Assembly: GCA_022340425.1 (NCBI GenBank)
Contig: JAJDNY010000105.1
Span: 1 to 48,573, forward strand
Length of the DNA: 48,573 bases
Source of the DNA: Desulfobacteraceae bacterium
GTDB lineage: Bacteria; Desulfobacterota; Desulfobacteria; Desulfobacterales; JAABRJ01
Reading direction: 5' to 3'
Under the pieces are notes generated by a model. The model was not told where the DNA came from. It searched no databases and worked only from the letters and a program-made list of their open reading frames with translations. Of the stretch, positions 25,050-34,905 are shown in pieces (within the stretch, counting starts at the first letter, position 1; each line of letters opens with the position of its first letter). The translations under genes were made by a program, and so were the position numbers.

Positions 25050-26324
25050 TCAGAGTGCGAGGCACTCCCTGAAGGCCTCCGGGGCGGCGTCCAGGGGCGG
25101 GCCGAGGATTGTCAGGGCGGTCTGGTCGGCCTGAAAAAGCGTGTTGGCGAGCGCCAGGAGATCTTCGGCAGTCACGGCCTGCAGCCGCTCGAGAATCGTT
25201 TCCAGGGGGATGCAGCGCCCAAAGAGGAGCTCGCTCTGGGCGATGCGGGCCATCTGATTGTCGGTGCTTTCAGCGGCCAGGAGAAGGCAGCCCTTGGTGT
25301 AGTCCTTGGCGTCCTGGAGCTCGGCTGCGCTGACCGGGGCGTCCTTCAGCGCCCGCAGGTTGCGGGCGATCAGCCGGGTGGTTTCCAGCGCCTTGTCGGG
25401 CTCCACCGCCGCATACACCCCGAACATGCCCGTGTCCTCGTATGAGGCCGTATGGGTGTAGACCGAGTAGGCCAGTCCCCTGCGCTCGCGGATTTCCTGA
25501 AAGAGCCGCGAGCTCATATTGCCGCCCAGCAGCGAATTGAGCAGCGACAGGGCAAAGCGCTGCGCGGCCCTGAGGGACACCCCCCGGGTACTGAGGCACA
25601 GGTGGACCTGCTCGAGGGCTTTGGCGTGCACCGACAGCGCCGCGCGTCCCGCGGTGGGGTGGCGCGGCGGCAGGGCGGCCGGCGGCGGCTGGATGGCCGC
25701 AAACGGCGCACCCAGCAGGTCGGTCAAGCGGTCGTGGTCGATGTTGCCGGCCGCCGCCACCACGATCTGACCGGGGTGGTAGAAGCGGCGGAAAAAGGCC
25801 CTGAGGGCCTCGGCGCCGAACGCCCCAACCCCTTCGCGGGTTCCCAAAATCGAGCGTCCCAGCGGGTTGTCGCCCCAGAAGTCGCTGCCGGCCAGGACGT
25901 GCACGTACTCCTCGGGGCTGTCCTCGACCATCCCGATTTCCTGGCAGATCACCGGGCGCTCGCGCTCGATTTCCAACGGGTCGAAGGTGGAGTTCAGGAA
26001 GATATCGGAGAGAATCTCGACCATCGTCTCCAGATGGGTATCCACCACCCGCGCGTGGTAGCAGGTGGCCTCCATGCTGGTGAAGGCGTTCGTCTGGCCG
26101 CCGATGGCATCGAACTCCTTGGCGATCTGAAATGCCGAGCGCTTTTCGGTGCCCTTGAAAATCATGTGCTCGATAAAATGCGAGAGCCCGTTTTCAGCCG
26201 GGGATTCGTCACGGGCGCCCACGTTCACCCAAACCCCCATGGAGACCGAGCGCACGTGGGGCATCTTCAGGCTCAAGAGGCGGACGCCGTTGGGCAGGGT
26301 GGTCTTTCTAAGCGCCGCTTTCAT
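25050..26324 (-). CDS. M16-family zinc peptidase (processing peptidase-like)
   Basis: The 424-residue protein has the inverted zinc motif HFIEH (His49, Glu52, His53) in [15 protein letters not shown], with the downstream zinc-ligand Glu expected in the [13 protein letters not shown] helix. The C-terminal half has [23 protein letters not shown], the non-catalytic partner domain, here given only in part as its key [10 protein letters not shown]. It resembles PqqL/YmxG-type peptidases that commonly follow pnp. The ATG at 26324 overlaps the pnp stop region by 17 bases; a TTG at 26336 is less likely. Confidence 0.9.
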   Translation of the reverse strand: MKAALRKTTLPNGVRLLSLKMPHVRSVSMGVWVNVGARDESPAENGLSHFIEHMIFKGTEKRSAFQIAKEFDAIGGQTNAFTSMEATCYHARVVDTHLETMVEILSDIFLNSTFDPLEIERERPVICQEIGMVEDSPEEYVHVLAGSDFWGDNPLGRSILGTREGVGAFGAEALRAFFRRFYHPGQIVVAAAGNIDHDRLTDLLGAPFAAIQPPPAALPPRHPTAGRAALSVHAKALEQVHLCLSTRGVSLRAAQRFALSLLNSLLGGNMSSRLFQEIRERRGLAYSVYTHTASYEDTGMFGVYAAVEPDKALETTRLIARNLRALKDAPVSAAELQDAKDYTKGCLLLAAESTDNQMARIAQSELLFGRCIPLETILERLQAVTAEDLLALANTLFQADQTALTILGPPLDAAPEAFRECLAL

Positions 26325-28407
26325 GCTGCCCTTCAAGCACGGCCTTGTGGCTCAGGCGGATTTTGCCGTCCCGACCGACCTCCAGGACTTTCACCCTGAG
26401 GGTGTCGCCCTCCTTGACGATATCGCTCACCTTCTTCACCCGATGGGTGGCCAGCTGCGAGATGTGGCACAACCCGTCGGTTCCCGGCATGATCTGCACG
26501 AAGGCGCCGAAATCGGTGATTTTGACCACGGTGCCATCGTAGATGGCGCCCACCTCGGGGTCCATGACGATGTCGTTGACCATTTTCAGGGCGGCGTCGC
26601 CATCTTTCTGGGAGGTGGCCGCGATCTTGACGGTCCCCGAATCGTCCACCTCCAGGCGGGTGTTGGTTTCGCTCTGGATCCCGCGGATCACCTTGCCGCC
26701 CGGTCCGATCAACTCGCGGATCTTGTCGGGGTGGATCTTGACGATATAGACCTTGGGGGCGAAGCTGGAGATCTCCTGGCGCGGCTTGCCCAGCGCGGCC
26801 AGCATTTTGTCCAGAATGAAGAGCCGGCCAACGCGCGCCTGCTCCAGAGCCTGGGTCAGAATGTCGCGCGAGAGCTCGAGGATCTTGATGTCCATCTGCA
26901 GGGCCGTGATCCCCTCGCGGCTGCCGGTGACCTTGAAGTCCATATCCCCGGTGTGGTCCTCGTCGCCGAGGATGTCCGACAGGACGGCCACCTGGTCGCC
27001 CTCTTTGACCAGCCCCATGGCGATGCCCGATACCGGCGCCTTGATGGGCACGCCCCCGTCCATCAGGGCCAGGGTGCCGGCACAGACCGTTCCCATGGAG
27101 GAGGACCCGTTGGATTCCAGGACCTCGGAAACCAGGCGGATGGTATAGTCGAAATCCTCCTTGGCCGGGATGACCCGCTCCAGCGCGCGGGTGGAAAGCC
27201 CGCCGTGGCCGATGTCGCGCCGGCTGGGGCCGCCGATGCGCTTGACCTCCCCCACCGAGAAGGGCGGGAAGTTGTAGTGCAGCATGAAGGGACGGAACTC
27301 CTCGCCGCTCAGGGTTTCCACGCGCTGCTCGTCGGGGCCGGATCCCAGCGTCAGGACCCCCAGTACCTGGGTTTCGCCGCGGGTGAAGAGGGCGCTGCCG
27401 TGAGGCCGCGGCAGGATCCCGACCTCACAGCTGATCGGCCGGATTTCATCGAACCTGCGGCCGTCAATGCGGCGGCCCTCCTTCAGAATCATCTCCCGGC
27501 TGACCCGCTTCTTGAGATCGCTGAAAATTTCGGCGACCACCTTCCTGCGGTCGGCGTAGGCCTCCCCCAGGCGCGTGATCAGGTCGGCTTTCAGCGCCCG
27601 TAAACGGTCCTGGCGCTCCAGCTTGGCGGGAATGCGGAGCCCGGCCTTCAAGTCGTCCAGAATTTCGGCTTCGATTCTGGCGGCCAACTCCTCGTCGCGC
27701 TCGGCTTCGGGGATGACCCGTTTGGGCTTGGCGATCTTTTCCCGCAGTTCCTCCTGCAGCGCGATCAGGGGCTGCATTTCCTTGTGGCCGAAGAAGATGG
27801 CTTCCAGCACATCGGCTTCGCTGACCATCTTGCTGCCACCTTCGACCATCACGACTCCGGTTTTGGAGCCGGCAACAATGATGTTGATATCCGAGGTCTC
27901 CCATTCCGCGATGGTCGGGTTGACCTTGAACCGGCCGTCGATGCGGCCCACCCGGACGGAGGCGATCGGTCCGGCGAAGGGGATGTCGGAGATGTGCAGC
28001 GCCGCCGAGGCGCCCACCATCGCCAGGACGTCGGGGTCGTTTTCCTGGTCCATGGACAGCACGGTGGCGATCACCTGGGTTTCGAAGCGGTAATTCTTGG
28101 GGAAAAGGGGCCGGATGGGCCGGTCGATCAAGCGCGCCGTCAAGGTTTCCTTTTCGCTGGGGCGCCCGATTTCACGCCGGAAATAATTCCCCGGAATGCG
28201 GCCCGCGGCGTAGATCTTTTCCTGGTATTCCACCGACAGGGGCAGAAAATCGACTTCCGCCCGTTCCTCGTTGGCGGCGACGACGGTGACCAGCACGATG
28301 GTATCGCCGTACTGCACCACCACCGAGCCGGAGGCCTGTTTGGCCACCTTGCCGGCCTGGATGCTGAAGGGCTTGCCGCCGATCTCTGTTTTCAGTAAAA
28401 CGGTCAT
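26308..28407 (-). CDS. pnp: Polyribonucleotide nucleotidyltransferase (PNPase)
   Basis: The 699-residue 3'-5' phosphorolytic exoribonuclease has two RNase PH domains (about 10-140 and 310-480; signatures [13 protein letters not shown] and [14 protein letters not shown]), a KH domain ([15 protein letters not shown]) and a C-terminal S1 domain ([13 protein letters not shown]). Length is typical. The ATG at 28407 follows TAGGAGAG; a 32-residue extension in frame is not family-like. It lies 508 bases downstream of rpsO, an unusually long gap for the rpsO-pnp pair. Confidence 0.95.
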   Translation of the reverse strand: MTVLLKTEIGGKPFSIQAGKVAKQASGSVVVQYGDTIVLVTVVAANEERAEVDFLPLSVEYQEKIYAAGRIPGNYFRREIGRPSEKETLTARLIDRPIRPLFPKNYRFETQVIATVLSMDQENDPDVLAMVGASAALHISDIPFAGPIASVRVGRIDGRFKVNPTIAEWETSDINIIVAGSKTGVVMVEGGSKMVSEADVLEAIFFGHKEMQPLIALQEELREKIAKPKRVIPEAERDEELAARIEAEILDDLKAGLRIPAKLERQDRLRALKADLITRLGEAYADRRKVVAEIFSDLKKRVSREMILKEGRRIDGRRFDEIRPISCEVGILPRPHGSALFTRGETQVLGVLTLGSGPDEQRVETLSGEEFRPFMLHYNFPPFSVGEVKRIGGPSRRDIGHGGLSTRALERVIPAKEDFDYTIRLVSEVLESNGSSSMGTVCAGTLALMDGGVPIKAPVSGIAMGLVKEGDQVAVLSDILGDEDHTGDMDFKVTGSREGITALQMDIKILELSRDILTQALEQARVGRLFILDKMLAALGKPRQEISSFAPKVYIVKIHPDKIRELIGPGGKVIRGIQSETNTRLEVDDSGTVKIAATSQKDGDAALKMVNDIVMDPEVGAIYDGTVVKITDFGAFVQIMPGTDGLCHISQLATHRVKKVSDIVKEGDTLRVKVLEVGRDGKIRLSHKAVLEGQHESGA

Positions 28408-28915
28408 GTCTTTCTCTCCTAAAAAAAGCGTTGTCCAGCCTGCTGCTCTGAAACGTTTCAAATACCGCAGATTGGTTGGGTTTGGATCTTGGGGAAAATG
28501 CACGGCGCCCCGGGGGCATCCGCCCGGTTGCAGCCCGGGCGGAAAAAAACAGTTCCTTTTGCTCCGGGCGGTTGGGACGCTGGATTCGTGGGGTTGCAGA
28601 GGCCGCGCATCCGACGGGCGCGGTAAAGAAACGTTTCGCGGCTATCCGCACGCCAAGGCCGCTGCCCCAACGGCAGCGGGCACCGGGCGGCCGGACCACC
28701 GCTTGCCGGCCCCGCTGACCTCCGCCGGCCTCCTGCAGTCCGGGGATGATGTCTGTCGCGGACCAGCGCCCGATTAACCACGGGCCGCGCGCCGCGGCCT
28801 GCAAAAGCGGCGGGCCTTGTGCCACCATCGGTTGCCGTGACAGGAGGGTTCCGCTGGGGTGGGGTGGCGAGCGCGCCGACACGGCGCCGGTGCGACGGCA
28901 GGGGCAAGGGGTAGG
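28408..28915. other. Long rpsO-pnp intergenic region with two GAAACGTTTC palindromes
   Basis: This 508-base gap holds no convincing gene. TGAAACGTTTCA occurs at 28449-28460 and GAAACGTTTC again at 28628-28637, 179 bases apart. The half-site spacing with a central CG resembles operators of LacI-type regulators, but no such regulator is in the window. A pnp promoter and leader presumably lie here; I cannot place them. Confidence 0.45.
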
Positions 28916-29185
28916 TTATCGCCGCAACCCTAAAGTGTCGATGATGGCACGGTAGCGCTTGACATCCTTGTTCTTGACGTAGTTGAGCAGCCGGCGGCGC
29001 TGGCCGACGAGCATCAGCAGCCCCCTGCGGGAGTGGTGATCCTTCTTGTGCACCTTGAGATGCTCGGTGAGATAGGAAATGCGATGGGTCAAGAGCCCTA
29101 TCTGAACTTCCGGGGAACCGGTATCGCTTTCGTGCAGTTTGAATTGATCGATAAGCCCCTTTTTGTCGATTGAAGTCAGTACCAC
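28916..29185 (-). CDS. rpsO: 30S ribosomal protein S15
   Basis: The 89-residue ribosomal protein binds 16S rRNA in the platform. The sequence [13 protein letters not shown], followed by [12 protein letters not shown] and the basic C-terminal helix, is diagnostic. The start is a GTG at 29185, nine bases after AGGAGG, giving the normal length of 89 residues; the open frame upstream adds ten residues with no family match. S15 often represses its own mRNA; a stem-loop lies in the leader. Confidence 0.95.
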   Translation of the reverse strand: MVLTSIDKKGLIDQFKLHESDTGSPEVQIGLLTHRISYLTEHLKVHKKDHHSRRGLLMLVGQRRRLLNYVKNKDVKRYRAIIDTLGLRR

Positions 29186-29216
29186 TTTCTTTTGGCCTCC
29201 TCTGGTTGAAAGCAAC

Positions 29217-29244
29217 GGTCGATGCCGAATGAATCGGATCGACC
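29217..29244 (-). promoter_or_regulatory. Stem-loop in the rpsO leader
   Basis: GGTCGAT at 29217-29223 pairs with ATCGACC at 29238-29244 and CCGA with TCGG inside, leaving one bulged base and a five-base loop. On the rpsO (minus) strand it lies about 30 bases before the GTG start, a place where S15 autoregulatory structures occur. Read on the plus strand it is followed by six T, but there is no plus-strand gene upstream to terminate. Confidence 0.4.
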
Positions 29245-29303
29245 CGGTTTTTTCACATGGCTCCTCTTTATCCTATAATCCGGCACCTGTCCATAGCTAA
29301 ACC

Positions 29304-30236
29304 TCAACAAACACCCGCGGCGCAGGCCTCCGCCGGCATCACGCATAGATAGGCCCAGCTGCGTGGCGGCTCGCGCCACTGCACCACCGCCAGCAGGCGG
29401 CCGGCGGGGGTCAGCAATTTCAAGCGGCCGCCGGTCGAAGCCTGCTCCGGCGGGAGGTCGCCAGCCCCCAGCGGGCGTCCGCAGCGGATTTTTTCCACCT
29501 GGGCGTCGCTGACCGTATGCTCCGGCATTCCGCGCAGGGCGGGGGCCATTGGGATGATCCGGCCGGCGGCCGCGCCGGCCGCGGCCAGCGCCCGGAAAGC
29601 CGTCAGGCTGACGGCCTCGTCGATGGTGAAACCGCTGCTGCGCAGGCGCCGCAAGTCGCTGAGATGGCCGCCGCAGCCCAGCGCCTGGCCCATATCGGCG
29701 CACAGGGTGCGGATGTAGGTGCCGGCACTGCATTCCACTTCAAACCGCACCCGCGGGCCGTCGACGCCCGTCAGCACGATGGAAAAGATCGTTACCGGGC
29801 GCGGCGGCTTTTGAACCGGCTGGCCTTTGCGGGCCAGTCGGTACAACGGGCTGCCCGCGTGTTTGAGGGCCGAGTAGACCGGCGGCTGCTGGTTCAGCTG
29901 TCCGGTGAAGCGTTCAAAGACGGCACAGATCGCCTCCCGGGTGACGGCGCCGGCATCGGCCCGCGCGACCACCGCCCCCGTCCGGTCCTGGGTGTCGGTG
30001 GCGACCCCCAAAGTAAGGGTGGCGTCGTAAGTTTTACGTCCGCTCAGGAGAAACCGGGCCAGGCGGGTAGCGCTGTTCAGGCAGCAGACCAGCACGCCGG
30101 TGGCCATGGGGTCCAGGGTGCCGGCATGGCCCACCTTGCGCGCGCCGCTCGCCTTTTTGATCTCTGCCACCACTTGCGCGGAGCTCATCCCCGCGGGTTT
30201 GTCGATGACCAGAATGCCGCTTTTTTCCAGGCCCAT
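29304..30236 (-). CDS. truB: tRNA pseudouridine-55 synthase
   Basis: The 310-residue enzyme makes pseudouridine 55 in the T-loop of tRNAs. VIDKPAGMSSAQ opens the fold, KVGHAGTLDPMATG carries the catalytic aspartate, RKTYDA and SAGTYIRTL are the next motifs, and a PUA-like C-terminal domain follows. Length is normal. It starts 8 bases after nrnA and precedes rpsO, the usual order. Confidence 0.95.
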   Translation of the reverse strand: MGLEKSGILVIDKPAGMSSAQVVAEIKKASGARKVGHAGTLDPMATGVLVCCLNSATRLARFLLSGRKTYDATLTLGVATDTQDRTGAVVARADAGAVTREAICAVFERFTGQLNQQPPVYSALKHAGSPLYRLARKGQPVQKPPRPVTIFSIVLTGVDGPRVRFEVECSAGTYIRTLCADMGQALGCGGHLSDLRRLRSSGFTIDEAVSLTAFRALAAAGAAAGRIIPMAPALRGMPEHTVSDAQVEKIRCGRPLGAGDLPPEQASTGGRLKLLTPAGRLLAVVQWREPPRSWAYLCVMPAEACAAGVC

Positions 30237-30244
30237 ACGGCACG

Positions 30245-31216
30245 CTAGATGTTCTGGGCCAAGTCGAAAATCTTGGATTTCAACTCCGCCATGTCGGCCG
30301 TGATGTTGAAGCCTGCGGCATTGGCGTGTCCGCCGCCGCCGAAGGCGGCCGCAATCGCCGCCACGTCCACCGTGCCGTCGGAGCGCAGGCTGACGTGAAA
30401 GTGGCCCTGCCCGCCGGGTGAAGACTCCCCGTTGCCGTTTTCCTGGATCAAAACCGCCACCCGCACATCCTGAATCCGTTTGGCATAGTTGATGATCCCG
30501 TCGGCGTCCTCGGGCAGGGTGTTAGTTTCGCGCAGCATTTGACGGGTCAGGGTCATCAGGGAGAGCTTGCCGTTGGGCGAAATTTCGATGGAATCCAGCG
30601 CCAGGTTCAACAGCTTGATGCGCCCCATGGAGTAGGTGCCGTAAACGTGCTGGGCCACCTTGGAGGGTGTGACCCCCCGGCGCACCATTTCGTCACAGAT
30701 GGAAAAGGCGGCGCTGTTGGTGTTGGCAAACCGGAACGAGCCGGTATCGGTCAGGATGCCGGTGTAGATGGCCGTCGCCACGGCCTTGTCGATGGGCGTG
30801 GCCAGCTGCTTGATCAGGCGGTAGACGATCTCCGCGGTGGAGCAGGCGCCGGTGTCGATGAGCTGCAAATGGCCAAAGCCGGTGTTGGTCACGTGATGGT
30901 CGACGTTGATGATGGTTGGAATTCGGCTCACCGCCGGGGCCGCGGCCCCGATGCGCTCCAGGCTGCCGCAGTCCAGTATGACCGCGGTGTCGAAGCGGGT
31001 CTGGTTGTCGAAGCGGCGGCTTATGGCCGCCACCCCGGGCAGGAAGCGGTAGACCGCCGGAATGTGGCTTTCGTTGAAAAGCGCGGTCTGGACTTCCAGG
31101 TGGGCCAGCGACAGCCCCAGGGCCAGCAGGGAACCGATGGCGTCGCCATCCGGCTGGATGTGGGAGGCCAAAAACACCCGGCGACTACTCTTCAGATGGC
31201 GAACGATCTGGTTCAT
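30245..31216 (-). CDS. nrnA: Bifunctional oligoribonuclease / pAp phosphatase
   Basis: The 323-residue DHH/DHHA1 phosphoesterase degrades very short RNAs and pAp. It shows ASHIQPDGDAIGS (motif 1), DCGSLERIG (2), NVDHHVTN (DHH, 3), TDTGSFRFANT (4) and the C-terminal GGGGHANAAGF. Such genes commonly sit between rbfA and truB. Its ATG at 31216 lies inside the end of rbfA, an overlap of 32 bases, so translation may be coupled. Confidence 0.93.
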   Translation of the reverse strand: MNQIVRHLKSSRRVFLASHIQPDGDAIGSLLALGLSLAHLEVQTALFNESHIPAVYRFLPGVAAISRRFDNQTRFDTAVILDCGSLERIGAAAPAVSRIPTIINVDHHVTNTGFGHLQLIDTGACSTAEIVYRLIKQLATPIDKAVATAIYTGILTDTGSFRFANTNSAAFSICDEMVRRGVTPSKVAQHVYGTYSMGRIKLLNLALDSIEISPNGKLSLMTLTRQMLRETNTLPEDADGIINYAKRIQDVRVAVLIQENGNGESSPGGQGHFHVSLRSDGTVDVAAIAAAFGGGGHANAAGFNITADMAELKSKIFDLAQNI

Positions 31217-31568
31217 GATCCGATTTGAGCGATTCGAGCAGTTGTTCGATGCGCGCGCCGTAATCCAGGGAGTCGTCGTGAAAAAACTGAAGCTCCGGCA
31301 TGTAGCGCAGGCCCAGTTCGGCGGCCAGAGACCGTTTCAGGTAGCCTTTGGCGCTTTCCAAGCCCGCGGCGGCCGCCTCGCGCCCGGCGGCGGTCATGGC
31401 GCTTTGCACCGTGTAATAGATCCTGGCGATCCGCAGGTCGCGGGTCATTTTTATCCCGGTGATGATCACCGCCGCCAGCCGGGGATCCTTGACCTCCTTG
31501 TGGATGAATTCGGACAGAAGGCGCTGGATCTGCCCACCCACCCGCTGGGCGCGGGAAAACGGCTTCAT
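31185..31568 (-). CDS. rbfA: Ribosome-binding factor A
   Basis: The 127-residue KH-fold protein helps the last steps of 16S rRNA 5'-end maturation in the 30S subunit. RAQRVGGQIQRLLSEFIHKEVKDP is the usual N-terminus, given by its key QRVGGQIQRLLSE, and LRYMPELQFFHDDSLDYG is the family C-terminal signature. It overlaps DUF503 by 4 bases (ATGA) and nrnA by 32 bases. Confidence 0.94.
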   Translation of the reverse strand: MKPFSRAQRVGGQIQRLLSEFIHKEVKDPRLAAVIITGIKMTRDLRIARIYYTVQSAMTAAGREAAAAGLESAKGYLKRSLAAELGLRYMPELQFFHDDSLDYGARIEQLLESLKSDHEPDRSPSEE

Positions 31569-31852
31569 ATGCTGATGAGCTCCATTTCGGTATCGATGAC
31601 TTCGGCCAGCCCCAGGTCTTCGGCCAGGTTGAATATCTTATCGACCTTGGAGTTGATCAGCTGGCGGTCGTTGCCGGTCAAAGAGAATCCGATCTCGGCC
31701 CGCTGGTGAATGTCGTTGGCGCCGACCTCCGCCACCGAGGCGTTGAAGTTGTTGCGGATCTGGGAAATGATCATTTTGACGATCCTGCGCTTGCCCTTCA
31801 GGCTATGGCAGTCGTGCAGCCTGAAGGTGATGATGCCGATTCCGACCACCAT
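31565..31852 (-). CDS. DUF503 protein (YlxP-like)
   Basis: The 95-residue protein begins MVVGIGIITFRLHDCHSLKG, contains KRRIVKMIISQIRNNFN and AEIGFSLTGNDR, the standard DUF503/YlxP pattern. Family members sit between infB and rbfA and may act in ribosome maturation. The ATG at 31852 follows GAGGA by ten bases. A longer frame reaching 32002 runs through the inverted-repeat element at 31877 and is not coding. Confidence 0.88.
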   Translation of the reverse strand: MVVGIGIITFRLHDCHSLKGKRRIVKMIISQIRNNFNASVAEVGANDIHQRAEIGFSLTGNDRQLINSKVDKIFNLAEDLGLAEVIDTEMELISI

Positions 31853-31876
31853 AGGGGTGTTTCCTCGCCGGGTTTC

Positions 31877-32036
31877 AGGGTCGCGGGAAAAAATAATTTC
31901 ACAAAATTGCGCCGGATTTTGGTTTCTCAGCAAGACCCATTCGTCGACGCATATCGAGATACGTGTCGGCGGATGTAACGCCGGTGACGGGCCAAAAGAC
32001 AAGCAAGGTTACGGAATTATTTTTTTCCGGGGCCCT
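31877..32036. repeat. Inverted-repeat element, copy 1 (infB 3' end)
   Basis: About 160 bases bounded by imperfect terminal inverted repeats AGGGTCGCGGGAAAAAATAA (from 31877) and TTATTTTTTTCCGGGGCCCT (to 32036). It shares long exact blocks with 37625-37781, for example TGTAACGCCGGTGACGGGCC, GCGCCGGATTTTGGTT and AAGACAAGCAAG. A central hairpin (CGTCGACGCATAT region) is kept between copies despite base changes. The right end touches the first base of the infB stop codon. There is no ORF with coding features. It looks like a small non-autonomous mobile element or a REP-type mRNA 3' structure. Confidence 0.8.
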
Positions 32037-34777
32037 CAGGCCAGCGCCGGTTTGATTTCCTCCAGGAAGAAGCACTGGATTTCGTCCGCGACCTTGATAT
32101 CGTTGTAGTTCTCGATCCCGATGCCGCACTCGTAGCCGCGCTGGACCTCCTTGACATCGTCTTTGAAGCGCCGCAGGGAGGCGATCTTGCCCTCGAACTG
32201 GATGATGCCGTCGCGCAGCAGCCGCACCCGCTGTCCGCGCTCGATTTTGCCCTCGGTCACGTAGGCGCCGGCGATGGTGCCGACCTTGGGTACGTGAAAG
32301 ACCTCCCGGACCTCCGCCAGCCCCAGAATCCGCTCCTCGTAGGTGGACTCCATCAGGCCGACGATGGCGTCCTTGACCTCCTTGATCACATTGTAGATGA
32401 TGTTGTGGTAGCGGATGTCGACATGCTCCTCCTGGGCCATGTCGGCCACCTTGGTGTTGGGCCGGACGTTGAAGCCGATGATGATCGCGTCGGAAACGGC
32501 GGCCAGGGAAACATCGGATTCCGTGATGGTGCCGGTGGCGGCATGGATCACGTTGATTTTGACCTCCTCGTTGGAGAGCTTGACCAAGGAATCCCGCAGG
32601 GCCTCGATGGAGCCGTCCACGTCGGCCTTGATGATCAGGTTGAGGTCCTTGACCTCGCCCTCCTTCATCCTCTCGAAGAGGCTTTCCAGGCTGACCCGGC
32701 TGGTTTTGGCCAGCTCTTTGGCCCGCTGCTTCTGGGCCCGATGCTGGCTGACCTGGCGGGCGTTCTTCTCATCGGCAAGGGCCACGAATTCGTCGCCGGC
32801 GCCCGGGACGCCCGTGAGGCCCAGAATTTCCACCGGAATCGAGGGGCCGGCCTCATCCACTTGCAGGCCGCGGTCGTTTAACATCGCCCGGACCTTGCCC
32901 GAGTAGATGCCGCAGACGATGGGGTCCCCGGTCCGCAGGGTGCCGTCCTGGATCAGAATCGTGGCCACCGGTCCGCGGCCTGAATCCAGCTTGGACTCCA
33001 CCACGTGCCCACTGGCCAGCTTGTTGGGGTTGGCCTTGAATTCCAGAACCTCGGATTGGAGCAGGATCATTTCCAGCAGGTCGTCAATTCCCTGGTTCTG
33101 TTTGGCGGAGACCTTGACAAAAATGGTGTCGCCGCCCCACTCCTCGGGCATCAGGCCGACTTCGGCCAGCTGCCGCTGAACACGGTCGGGGTCGGCGTTG
33201 GCCTTGTCCATCTTGTTGACCGCGACGATGATCGGCACCTCGGAGGCCTTGGCGTGGTTGATGGCCTCGATGGTTTGGGGCATGACACCGTCGTCGGCGG
33301 CCACCACCAGGATGACGATGTCGGTCACCTGCGCCCCGCGGGCGCGCATCGCGGTGAAGGCCTCGTGGCCGGGGGTGTCCAGAAATACGATCTGGCCCCT
33401 GGGGGTCGAGACGTTGTAGGCGCCGATATGCTGGGTGATCCCGCCGGCTTCGCCCTCGGTCACGCGCGTTTTGCGGATGACGTCCAGGAGCGAGGTCTTG
33501 CCGTGGTCGACGTGGCCCATGATGGTGACCACAGGCGGGCGCGGCAGCAGCTGATCCGGTTCATCCGTGGCGACTTTCAGGATAGCCTCCTCTTCGAATG
33601 CGGCCTTTTCGACCTCGAAATTGAACTCCGAGGCCACCAGCACGGCGGTCTCGTAATCGATGGTTTGATTGACGGTCACCATCACCCCCAAACCCATGAG
33701 CTTGCCGATGATCTCGTTTGCCTTGATCCCCATGCGCTTGGCCAGTTCGGAAAGCACGATGGCGTCGTCGACCTTGATTCGCCGCTTGATGGCCTTGGGT
33801 GTGGTGATTTGCGTTTTCTGGCCCTTGGCGACCTTGAGCTTGCCGCCTTTGCGGCCCTTGCGGCCGCGGCCGCCGCTGGCGTAAAGATCGGCGCCTTCGA
33901 CGACCTCCTTGCGGCGGAAGGCATCCTTTTTGCGGGCCAACTTCTTCTCGGCGGCCGGCTCTTCCTCGCGTTTTTTACCCTTTTTCTTACGGCCCTCGCG
34001 GGCCGCCGTTTCCTCGGGGCTGACGGTGGCCGGGGTCTCAATCCGGCGTTCGACCTTGGCCGTGGGGGCTTCGGCCTCCTTGCGCTCTTCCTTTTCGGCC
34101 TGGAGGGCCCGCACCACCTCGCGGGTCGGCAGGCTGATAATCTTGGCAACGGCGTCGCCCTTCTTGCGCTTCACCTTGACCGGTTTTTCGGCCCTGGCCG
34201 GGGCGGGTTTTTCGGCCGCGGCCTGGTCTTCGGCTTCAGCGCTCCGGGGCGCCTCGGCCGTGGTTTCGACATGTGGGGCTTCGTCGCCGACGGCCGGTGG
34301 CGCCGGGGTTTCCTCGGCGGCGGGCTGGGCGGGGACTTCTTCGGGCTGCGCTTCCGCGGCGGGGGCCTCCTCAGCCGGGGTCTCAGCGGGCTGGGTGGGG
34401 GGCGCGGGGGAAACCGGGGGCGGTTCGACGGCTTCAATTTCCTCGGCTGCCGGTTGAGCGCTCGCTGCTTCCAGCGCCGGGGCCTCGGCTTCGGCGGCAG
34501 TCTCCTCCGGGGGGGCTTCGGTCGCGGCCGCGGCCTCTTCCGGTGGTTTGGCAACGTCCCGTTTGCGGCGGCGGATGACGGTCGGCCGAACCCGGGTCAC
34601 CTCGACGGCGGCGGCTTTCTTGCCGAAGAGTGCTCGCTTGATTTGGGCCACGGTCTCGTCCTCCAGAGAACTCATGTGACTGCGCACGGAGATGTTCAAT
34701 TCCGCTAACTTGTCCAGCAGCGCTTTGTTTTTCATGTTGAGTTCTCTGGCAAGCTCATAGATCCTGATCTTTGCCAT
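32036..34777 (-). CDS. infB: Translation initiation factor IF-2
   Basis: The 913-residue GTPase places initiator tRNA on the ribosome. An N-terminal helix-rich domain ([14 protein letters not shown]) is followed by a long Ala/Pro/Glu-rich linker (about 75-235) and a basic stretch, then the G domain with GHVDHGKTS (from about residue 421), DTPGHEAF and NKMDKA, and beta-barrel and C-terminal domains. The ATG at 34777 follows GAGGGGGG. It lies 128 bases after nusA. The inverted-repeat element touches its stop codon. Confidence 0.96.
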   Translation of the reverse strand: MAKIRIYELARELNMKNKALLDKLAELNISVRSHMSSLEDETVAQIKRALFGKKAAAVEVTRVRPTVIRRRKRDVAKPPEEAAAATEAPPEETAAEAEAPALEAASAQPAAEEIEAVEPPPVSPAPPTQPAETPAEEAPAAEAQPEEVPAQPAAEETPAPPAVGDEAPHVETTAEAPRSAEAEDQAAAEKPAPARAEKPVKVKRKKGDAVAKIISLPTREVVRALQAEKEERKEAEAPTAKVERRIETPATVSPEETAAREGRKKKGKKREEEPAAEKKLARKKDAFRRKEVVEGADLYASGGRGRKGRKGGKLKVAKGQKTQITTPKAIKRRIKVDDAIVLSELAKRMGIKANEIIGKLMGLGVMVTVNQTIDYETAVLVASEFNFEVEKAAFEEEAILKVATDEPDQLLPRPPVVTIMGHVDHGKTSLLDVIRKTRVTEGEAGGITQHIGAYNVSTPRGQIVFLDTPGHEAFTAMRARGAQVTDIVILVVAADDGVMPQTIEAINHAKASEVPIIVAVNKMDKANADPDRVQRQLAEVGLMPEEWGGDTIFVKVSAKQNQGIDDLLEMILLQSEVLEFKANPNKLASGHVVESKLDSGRGPVATILIQDGTLRTGDPIVCGIYSGKVRAMLNDRGLQVDEAGPSIPVEILGLTGVPGAGDEFVALADEKNARQVSQHRAQKQRAKELAKTSRVSLESLFERMKEGEVKDLNLIIKADVDGSIEALRDSLVKLSNEEVKINVIHAATGTITESDVSLAAVSDAIIIGFNVRPNTKVADMAQEEHVDIRYHNIIYNVIKEVKDAIVGLMESTYEERILGLAEVREVFHVPKVGTIAGAYVTEGKIERGQRVRLLRDGIIQFEGKIASLRRFKDDVKEVQRGYECGIGIENYNDIKVADEIQCFFLEEIKPALA

Positions 34778-34905
34778 CCATCCCCCCTCATCTTTTGATG
34801 TAAGGCCCCGCGGCGCCGCGATGCGCAACCGGCGTCGGTTTGCCCGGCCCGTCTTATCCGCCCTGGTGGCGCTTCAGGCCTCGGCCTGAAGGTCAGAGCG
34901 GCGGA

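Noticed and set aside
28172-28882. Minus-strand frame in the rpsO-pnp gap, 236 residues
   Set aside because: It overlaps the start of pnp in another frame, has no ribosome binding site and no recognisable protein features.
33005-34708. A 567-residue plus-strand frame antisense to infB
   Set aside because: Glycine-rich shadow of the IF2 coding sequence with no domain of its own.
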